Source of the DNA: Gammaproteobacteria bacterium
Lineage (GTDB): Bacteria; Pseudomonadota; Gammaproteobacteria; Chromatiales; Chromatiaceae
Direction: 5' to 3'
Assembly (NCBI GenBank): GCA_024277555.1
Contig: JAJRUY010000173.1
Coordinates: 1-10,725, forward strand
Length of the DNA stretch: 10,725 nt
Shown in pieces: positions 1 through 6,934 of this stretch. The position numbers and the translations under genes were made by a program. Position 1 is the stretch's first letter; each line of letters opens with the position of its first letter. The notes under the pieces were generated by a model. That model was not told the origin of the DNA and ran no database searches. It saw nothing but the letters and a program-made list of their open reading frames with translations.

Positions 1-963
1 CACTCGACGAAACCCCTGCTGGAACAAACAGATTTTCCCACCCTGCGCCGCCGGTCACTCAAGACCCTGCAACTCAACCTGGGATACCGCTGCAACCAAA
101 GCTGCCTGCACTGCCATGTCAATGCGAGTCCCAGTCGCAAGGAGGAAATGTCGCGTCAGACCATGGATATGGCTCTGGACTATTTGCACATCCACAAAAT
201 CTCCAACCTTGACCTGACCGGCGGCGCCCCCGAACTCAACCCTCATTTTCGTTATCTGGTCACACAGGCGCGCAAGCTGGGTATACACGTCATCGACCGC
301 TGCAACCTGACCATACTCAGTGAGCCTGGGCAGGAAACCCTGGCCGATTTTCTGGCACAACATGAAGTGGAAATCGTTGCCTCCCTGCCCTGCTATGTTC
401 AGGAAAACCTGGAAGCCCAACGAGGGAAAGGCGTTTATTCAAGGAGCATGACGGGACTGGGAAAACTCAATGCCAAAGGGTATGGAAGATCAGACGGAAG
501 ACTGGTGCTGAATCTGGTGTACAACCCGGTTGACGGCTCCTTGTCTCCCCCACAGGAGCAACTGCAAGAGGATTACAGGAAACGGCTCGGTGCACAGGGT
601 ATTTTTTTCAATCAACTGTTTACCATCACCAATATGCCCATCAAGAGATTCGGCAGCACCCTGGTGTCGAAAGGAAAATTTCATGCCTACATGGAACTGC
701 TGAAAAGCGCACATCAACCACAGAATCTTGACAATGTAATGTGCCGCTCACTTGTCAGCATCGACTGGCAGGGTCAGGCTTATGACTGCGACTTCAACCA
801 GATGCTCGACATGCCCATGCCCCTGCAAAACCAGGTACAGCCCGGGCTGCAAGATCTGATGAACAGGGATCTATGCGGAAACATGATCGCAGTAGCGGAT
901 CATTGCTATGGCTGCACTGCGGGACAAGGCAGCAGTTGCGGCGGGGCGCTCAATGAGATCTGA
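1..963 (+). CDS. arsS: Arsenosugar biosynthesis radical SAM protein ArsS (5' partial)
   Basis: The frame is open from base 1 to the TGA at 961-963 (320 residues visible), so the true start is upstream of the window and probably only a short N-terminus is missing. Visible residues 31-38 read CNQSCLHC, the CX3CX2C motif that binds the radical SAM [4Fe-4S] cluster, preceded by the family-like LQLNLGYR. The second half matches the DUF3641-type C-terminal domain: LFTITNMPI, then YDCDFNQML, then the Cys-rich tail CYGCTAGQGSSCGG. In characterised systems ArsS transfers the 5'-deoxyadenosyl group of SAM to dimethylarsenite, giving the arsenosugar precursor; that role is taken from the family. Some relatives are reported as selenoproteins, but this copy has no in-frame TGA before its final stop. 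An internal ATG at 148 lies downstream of the cluster motif and cannot be the start. It is followed by two transferase genes in an overlapping operon. Confidence 0.88.
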   Translation, partial: HSTKPLLEQTDFPTLRRRSLKTLQLNLGYRCNQSCLHCHVNASPSRKEEMSRQTMDMALDYLHIHKISNLDLTGGAPELNPHFRYLVTQARKLGIHVIDRCNLTILSEPGQETLADFLAQHEVEIVASLPCYVQENLEAQRGKGVYSRSMTGLGKLNAKGYGRSDGRLVLNLVYNPVDGSLSPPQEQLQEDYRKRLGAQGIFFNQLFTITNMPIKRFGSTLVSKGKFHAYMELLKSAHQPQNLDNVMCRSLVSIDWQGQAYDCDFNQMLDMPMPLQNQVQPGLQDLMNRDLCGNMIAVADHCYGCTAGQGSSCGGALNEI

Positions 964-1648
964 GCACCAGACTTCCATTTCCATCATCATTCCCACGCTC
1001 AATGAGGCCAGCCATATCCGGCAGACACTGGAGCCACTACAGGCAATGCGCAAACGCGGACATGAAATTCTCCTGGTGGACGGGGGCAGCAACGACAAAA
1101 CCGTCGATACAGCTACCCCCATGGTCGACAGGATCTTGCACTGCGAAGCCGGTCGAGCATACCAAATGAATGCAGGCGCCTGCCAGGCCCAGGGCAGCAT
1201 CTTCTGGTTCCTGCATGGAGACACTCTGGTTCAGCCCGACATGGACAAGAAGCTGATCGCAGCATTGTCCGCTTCAAAAAACCCTTGGGGGCGCTTTGAC
1301 ATATTGCTATCCGGAGATCACTACGGCTTGCGTATCATCGAAACAATGATGAACTGGCGCTCACGCCTGACCGGCATCTCCACTGGGGACCAGGGTATTT
1401 TTGTTCACCGAAACCTGTTTCAACAGGTCGGTGGTTTTCCCTCCATTCCACTCATGGAGGACATTGCAATCAGCACCTGTCTGAAAAAAACCTCCGGCAG
1501 GCCTGTTTGCCTTCGCAGCAAGCTGCTTACATCGAGCCGCCGCTGGGAATCCCAAGGCGTATTGCGCACCACTGTACTCATGTGGCGACTGCGCCTTGCC
1601 TATGCACTGGGCGCCAATCCCGCTAATTTGGCAAAATACTATCGATGA
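953..1648 (+). CDS. TIGR04283-type family 2 glycosyltransferase (arsenosugar operon)
   Basis: This 231-residue protein is a soluble GT-A fold family 2 glycosyltransferase. Visible motifs are IIIPTLNEASHI (11-22), the nucleotide-sugar site LLVDGGSNDKT (40-50), GRAYQMNAGA (67-76), HGDT (88-91) in the DXD-like metal position, GDQGIF (145-150) and the MED acid motif (168-170). The GRA-QMN-GA signature and length fit the 'rSAM/selenodomain-associated transferase' family named for its association with ArsS. It presumably helps turn the ArsS product into a sugar-conjugated arsenical, but the donor and acceptor are not readable from sequence. I chose ATG 953 because homology begins just after it; it overlaps the arsS end by 11 bases. 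The alternative ATG at 908 would add 15 unrelated residues lying inside arsS. The Shine-Dalgarno is weak (GGCGGGG), so translation probably depends on coupling to arsS. Confidence 0.88.
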   Translation: MRSEHQTSISIIIPTLNEASHIRQTLEPLQAMRKRGHEILLVDGGSNDKTVDTATPMVDRILHCEAGRAYQMNAGACQAQGSIFWFLHGDTLVQPDMDKKLIAALSASKNPWGRFDILLSGDHYGLRIIETMMNWRSRLTGISTGDQGIFVHRNLFQQVGGFPSIPLMEDIAISTCLKKTSGRPVCLRSKLLTSSRRWESQGVLRTTVLMWRLRLAYALGANPANLAKYYR

Positions 1649-2268
1649 GCAATGGCTGCATCATTGTATTTGCCAGAGCACCGGTTCCTGGATCAGCAAA
1701 AACCCGCCTGATCCCGGCACTGGGAAAGCATGGCGCTGCCCGGCTGCACGCCATCCTGGTCGAGCGCACCCTGTCCCGGGTATGCGAGGCCTCAGCCACA
1801 AATGCAATGCTTTGGGGCACACCATCCATACAGCACCCCTTCTTTCAGCATTGCAGCAGCCGGTACGACCTGAGTCTGCATGAGCAAAGAGGGGACAAGC
1901 TTGGCGCCCGCATGCATCACGCATTTTCATCTGTATTGCATCACAGCCCCTGGGCGATTCTTCTGGGTACGGATTGCCCAAATCTGAGCACAGACGATCT
2001 CGCCCAGGCCATCCGCAGCATGCAAGGAGGAGCCGACGCGGTAGTTGGGCCAGCTTTCGATGGTGGCTATTATTTGCTTGGCTTGCGCAAACCCGCAGCA
2101 ACACTGTTCAAAAACATGCCCTGGGGAACCGCCGATGTATGGGATCTTACCCGGCAACGGCTACACCGCCTCGGCTGGGAATATGCAACCCTTCCCCGGC
2201 AGCATGACCTGGACAGGCCGGAAGACCTCGAACGCTTTGACAACCTGCCGGCATGGGTCAGAGGATGA
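1645..2268 (+). CDS. TIGR04282-type DUF2064 transferase (arsenosugar operon)
   Basis: This 207-residue protein belongs to the DUF2064 family, a GT-A/nucleotidyltransferase-like fold. Motifs in order are FARAPVPGSAKTRL (9-22), resembling the nucleotide-binding loop of sugar-nucleotide transferases; QRGDKLGARM (81-90); GTDCP (108-112); GPAFDGGYYLLGL (135-147), a likely metal and substrate site; and DLDRPEDL (188-195) near the end. The family is commonly found beside ArsS and the TIGR04283 glycosyltransferase and is named for arsenosugar synthesis, though its exact reaction is not established. The ATG at 1645-1647 overlaps the preceding TGA as ATGA. There is no clear Shine-Dalgarno upstream, which argues for termination-reinitiation. 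It is the last gene of the visible operon; the next genes run on the other strand. No convincing terminator was found after it. Confidence 0.87.
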   Translation: MSNGCIIVFARAPVPGSAKTRLIPALGKHGAARLHAILVERTLSRVCEASATNAMLWGTPSIQHPFFQHCSSRYDLSLHEQRGDKLGARMHHAFSSVLHHSPWAILLGTDCPNLSTDDLAQAIRSMQGGADAVVGPAFDGGYYLLGLRKPAATLFKNMPWGTADVWDLTRQRLHRLGWEYATLPRQHDLDRPEDLERFDNLPAWVRG

Positions 2269-2590
2269 TATCAGGCAGGCCGGGATTCCCTTGACCACCA
2301 TCACTTTGCCGCGACTGACAGCACCGCACCGGGCTCCACAGACAGAATCGCACCGGCCTGGATCGCCACGGAATAGGCCAAAGCGGCATTTCCACTGCAC
2401 ACCGGGATTCAATGGCACCGATATCCCAACCCGCCCCCTGGAGCCGAATATTTCCATTGTTATCCCTACTGATATCCATGCCATACAGATTCTGGTAGAT
2501 CTGATACACATCACTCTCGGTATTGCCATCAATTGCCGGAGAGCCGCTTTGGAGTAACAAGTTATTGTTTGCACTATCGACAGGACAGGA
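2258..2590 (-). pseudogene. Remnant of a choice-of-anchor Q / beta-helix surface protein C-terminus
   Basis: Read on the - strand from about 2590, the frame gives LLLQSGSPAIDG, then DNNGNIRLQGAGWDIGAIES. This is the ending typical of choice-of-anchor Q proteins (SPAID ... D.GN.R ... DIGA.E), which are large parallel beta-helix exoproteins. Upstream the frame meets a stop (TGA near 2598) and the copA gene follows at once, so the long N-terminal part is gone. After DIGAIES this frame runs to 2258 as low-complexity, unconvincing protein. A different frame over about 2400-2301 reads SGNAALAYSVAIQAG then AILSVEPGAVLSVAAK, whose doubled A-hydrophobic-LSV pattern looks like real beta-helix sequence ending in TGA at 2301-2303. 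The gene therefore seems to be both truncated and frameshifted. Little else occupies this 379-base gap between the two convergent operons. A spurious match remains possible, though the SPAID and DIGAIE pair is distinctive. Confidence 0.5.
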
Positions 2591-2647
2591 AAGGCATCAC
2601 ATTTTGTCTTTCGTGATTGCCAAGCCCCTCCCCAAACGCCTTGTCGG

Positions 2648-5152
<2,505 letters not shown>

Positions 5153-5157
5153 GTGAG

Positions 5158-5163
5158 CCTCCT
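5158..5163 (-). promoter_or_regulatory. Shine-Dalgarno deciding the ATPase start
   Basis: A perfect AGGAGG on the - strand lies 5 bases before the ATG at 5152-5150. It favours this start over the in-frame TTG at 5182, which has no comparable site. Confidence 0.8.
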
Positions 5164-5203
5164 CAGCCTGCTTGCCATGCAATGGATGATGCTACCAAGA
5201 TAA

Positions 5204-5316
5204 AGGGCACCTCGAAAAACCATCATTCCGGCGGAAGCCAGAATCCATAACTTGCTCATTTATATGGACCCCGGCTTTCGCCGGGGTGACGAAAAACGAA
5301 TTATTCGAGGTTCCCT
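5204..5316. repeat. MITE-like palindromic repeat, copy A
   Basis: This 113-bp element has terminal inverted repeats: AGGGCACCTCGAA (5204-5216) against TTCGAGGTTCCCT (5304-5316), 12 of 13 complementary. Nested inside is a second inverted pair, ATTCCGGCGGAAGCC on the left and CCGGCTTTCGCCGGGGTGAC on the right, so the whole unit can fold into a long hairpin. It carries no gene. A related unit of nearly the same length is at 6427-6538. Short non-autonomous elements with a CCGGCGAAAGCCGG core are widespread in beta- and gammaproteobacterial intergenic regions. It sits 51 bases upstream of the ATPase ATG, so it lies between that gene and any promoter further upstream. Confidence 0.75.
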
Positions 5317-5429
5317 AAACAATATTTGCAGGTTCCGTGCCACCAAGCGCTGCAAACGCGATCTATTGCGGATTCAAAGGCTTGCAAAGAGCATCAGATT
5401 TACAGGGGAAGAAACACCCGGACTCATGC
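5317..5429. other. Intergenic stretch upstream of the ATPase, no gene
   Basis: The 336 bases between the ATPase start (5152) and DUF302 (5489) hold repeat A, this spacer and a 35-bp palindrome, but no convincing gene in any frame. On the - strand a weak promoter-like pair is visible: TTGGTG (5341-5346) and TATTGT (5319-5324) with 16 bases between, right beside the end of repeat A. I saw no clear CueR-type dyad (ACCTTCC-GGAAGGT). Confidence 0.3.
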
Positions 5430-5464
5430 ACAACGAAGCGATGAATTATTCAACGCTTCGTTGT
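5430..5464. repeat. Near-perfect 35-bp palindrome (hairpin or operator candidate)
   Basis: The arms ACAACGAAGCG (5430-5440) and CGCTTCGTTGT (5454-5464) are perfectly complementary over 11 bp. The 13-base centre also contains a dyad, TGAAT-T-ATTCA, so only one opposed pair in the whole 35 bp mismatches. On the - strand it begins 24 bases after the DUF302 stop, where a transcription terminator would lie, but no run of T follows. It could be a stem-loop stabilising the DUF302 mRNA 3' end, a non-canonical terminator, or a dimeric repressor site upstream of the ATPase. Confidence 0.7.
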
Positions 5465-5488
5465 ATTGGCAGACATCAGTCCATTGGC

Positions 5489-5881
5489 CTATTCACCACC
5501 AAGGCTGTCCCTGACCCGCTCCAGCTTGGCCCGCACCTGTCCCGCCAGTTCTGCAACTTCCGGCTGATCCACCAGCGTAAGCACTGCGGCAGGATCCATG
5601 AAAGAAACGACAATGCCGCCATCCTCCTCTTCTCTTACCACGACATTGCAAGGCAAAAGCAACCCGATCTCCGGCTCGGCCTGCAAGGCCTGGTGCGCCA
5701 GGGGTGGATTGCAGGCGCCCAGAATACGGTAGGGGCGATAATCCACACCCAGCTTGGCTTTCAGGGTGGACTGGATGTCAATTTCGGTAAGCACGCCAAA
5801 ACCTTCTGTTTTCAGCGCCTCAATCACCTTTTGCTCCACTTCTGCGAAATCACCCTGCACACGGGTAGAAAAATAATACAT
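5489..5881 (-). CDS. DUF302 domain protein
   Basis: This 130-residue protein has no signal peptide or membrane segment, so it is probably cytoplasmic. It matches the DUF302 family: the central block YRILGACNPPLAHQAL (51-66) is followed by IGLLLPCNVVV (72-82), with conserved Cys57 and Cys78. The family's function is not established, and I assign none. The start at ATG 5881 is supported by an AGAGGAAGG Shine-Dalgarno (5886-5894) 4 bases upstream. It lies 14 bases after the cytochrome c gene on the same strand, so the two almost certainly share a transcript. The two conserved cysteines, and the location between a Cu-RND system and a Cu-ATPase, invite the idea of metal or redox handling, which is inference. 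Confidence 0.85.
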   Translation of the reverse strand: MYYFSTRVQGDFAEVEQKVIEALKTEGFGVLTEIDIQSTLKAKLGVDYRPYRILGACNPPLAHQALQAEPEIGLLLPCNVVVREEEDGGIVVSFMDPAAVLTLVDQPEVAELAGQVRAKLERVRDSLGGE

Positions 5882-5895
5882 ATTGCCTTCCTCTG

Positions 5896-6396
5896 TTATT
5901 TGGCCTTATTGGCCCTCTGATTGATTTGATTCCAGGTTGTATAGATCTTGTCTGACCAGTGCGACTGCACCCAGGCAAGGATATCGTTGATCTGATCTGC
6001 TGTCAGTTTTTCCTTGAATGCTGGCATGCTGCCACCCATGGGAATGCCGCCATTGCGAATTACCTGCCGCAACATCGGCAAGGGATGATGCCAGGTATGG
6101 GCGCTGCCATTCAATGGGGGTGGCGGCAACTTGCCTTCGGCATCCAGTTTTTTCCAGTCCGGGCTGCCGGAGGCATCTTCTTTGTGGCAGCTGGCACAAT
6201 GCTGCTGGAACAACCCTCCACCCCTGGCCACCTGCTGATCTGAATACCAACGCTTTGCCACCTCTGAAGCTGTATGTGTAACAACAGCCGGACTTCCCGC
6301 AGAAACCGATTTTTCTGTTTCTCCATTTTCAGCACAGGCACTCACAGCCAGCAACAGCGGGATGAGCAATAACAAGGCAATTCTTTTCTTCTGCAT
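5896..6396 (-). CDS. Lipoprotein class I-type cytochrome c
   Basis: A 166-residue protein starting MQKKRIALLLLIPLLLAVSAC: a basic N-terminus, a hydrophobic helix and a lipobox (VSAC, Cys21), so it is probably a periplasm-facing lipid-anchored protein. One haem c site is visible, CASCH at 67-71, with GGSMPAF (Met124) as the probable sixth haem ligand; the spacing fits a small mono-haem cytochrome c domain (cytochrome C553/cbb3 subunit III-like). The sequence around TWHHPLPMLRQVIRNGGIPMGGSMPAF resembles cytochromes often found in copper-resistance and respiratory loci. I chose ATG 6396 because the signal peptide begins there; a GGAG lies about 10 bases upstream. Longer in-frame starts up to 6456 would put charged residues ahead of the signal and run into repeat B. 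It would carry electrons to or from an unknown partner and shares a transcript with DUF302. Confidence 0.86.
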   Translation of the reverse strand: MQKKRIALLLLIPLLLAVSACAENGETEKSVSAGSPAVVTHTASEVAKRWYSDQQVARGGGLFQQHCASCHKEDASGSPDWKKLDAEGKLPPPPLNGSAHTWHHPLPMLRQVIRNGGIPMGGSMPAFKEKLTADQINDILAWVQSHWSDKIYTTWNQINQRANKAK

Positions 6397-6426
6397 AAAG
6401 CATGTTCTCCATCTACTTTTCATTAC

Positions 6427-6538
6427 AGGGCAGTCGAACAATTTGGCTTTCGTCACACCGGCGAAAGCCAGAGTCCAGACAAATCAATAGGTTGTGGATA
6501 CCGGCCTGCGCCGGTATGACAATTATTCGAGGCACCCT
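6427..6538. repeat. MITE-like palindromic repeat, copy B
   Basis: A 112-bp relative of the element at 5204-5316. The left end AGGGCAGTCGAACAATT (from 6427) is an imperfect inverted copy of the right end AATTATTCGAGGCACCCT (6521-6538). Inside are CACCGGCGAAAGCCAG and the GGATACCGGCCTGCGCCGGTATGAC arm. The right half aligns directly with that of copy A (GTGAC/ATGAC, then AATTATTCGAGG, then CCCT). It ends about 30 bases upstream of the cytochrome c ATG, so it forms most of that gene's upstream region. Confidence 0.72.
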
Positions 6539-6582
6539 TAACACGGCATATATTGGTGCCGGGTTAATAATCCGCATATTTC

Positions 6583-6611
6583 ATCGGAATGACAATTATC
6601 AGAGGCGCCCT
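6583..6611. repeat. Half copy of the same repeat, copy C
   Basis: The bases here read TCGGAATGACAATTATC then AGAGGCGCCCT, matching the right end of copy B (TATGACAATTATTCGAGGCACCCT) with a few changes. No matching left half is evident, so it is a decayed or truncated copy. Its outer end overlaps the stop codon (6610-6612) of the PII-like gene. Confidence 0.5.
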
Positions 6612-6933
6612 ACACATCTTCTTCACAGCGTTTTTTTGTGCGAATGCGATAAACAGACGACACCGGAAGAATAGCCACCAGCCCATCACCTTCCAGTCCA
6701 GTATGCGCAACATCCATGATCTTTTCAGCAATCTGTTCCGCCATGGATTCTGCAATGAATACTTCAATACGAACGTGGCTGACCATCCAGTCATTGCGAT
6801 AGAAATCCGCATAGTCTCCATAGCCTTTTACATGACTGATACTCATGCCCGGCGCGCCTTCTTCGTGCAGCAGGTCTTCTATGGCCGAAACCGCTGTCGA
6901 CCGCACAATTGCGATAATTTTTGCAAAACTCAT
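6610..6933 (-). CDS. Divergent PII-like signalling protein linked to metal efflux
   Basis: This 107-residue protein has the PII fold signature: an N-terminal beta strand KIIAIVR, GMSISHVKGYG (29-39) before the T-loop, and the B/C-loop region HTGLEGDGLVAILPV (77-91) followed by YRIRT (95-99), close to the canonical TG-GDGKIFV-PV-RIRTG block. The T-loop is about six residues shorter than in GlnB, and the uridylylated tyrosine position aligns with Trp49 (RNDW), so GlnD-type modification is unlikely. A PII subgroup next to heavy-metal RND pumps is known; its ligand is unclear. The start at 6933 is fixed by AAGGAGG (6940-6946), 6 bases upstream and lying inside the last codons of cusA. The two genes are one base apart, implying coupled translation and a stoichiometric or regulatory link to the pump. 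Confidence 0.85.
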   Translation of the reverse strand: MSFAKIIAIVRSTAVSAIEDLLHEEGAPGMSISHVKGYGDYADFYRNDWMVSHVRIEVFIAESMAEQIAEKIMDVAHTGLEGDGLVAILPVSSVYRIRTKKRCEEDV

Positions 6934-6934
6934 A

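Noticed and set aside
961..1005. Readthrough of the arsS TGA as selenocysteine
   Set aside because: The extension is only 14 residues, His-rich and unlike the family, and the next gene already starts at 953. The family-type tail ends before this TGA.
2593..2621. Imperfect stem GGCATCAC / GTGATTGCC as a terminator for the ATPase gene
   Set aside because: The stem has a bulge and a 12-base loop, and no convincing T-run follows on the - strand; too weak to call.
5153..5488. CueR- or CusR-type copper operator upstream of the ATPase
   Set aside because: I looked for an ACCTTCC-GGAAGGT-like dyad and for a direct repeat of a CusR box and found none I could support.
5204..6611. CRISPR array
   Set aside because: Only two full copies and one half copy about 1.1 kb apart, with genes between and no regular spacers; the inverted ends fit a MITE-like element.
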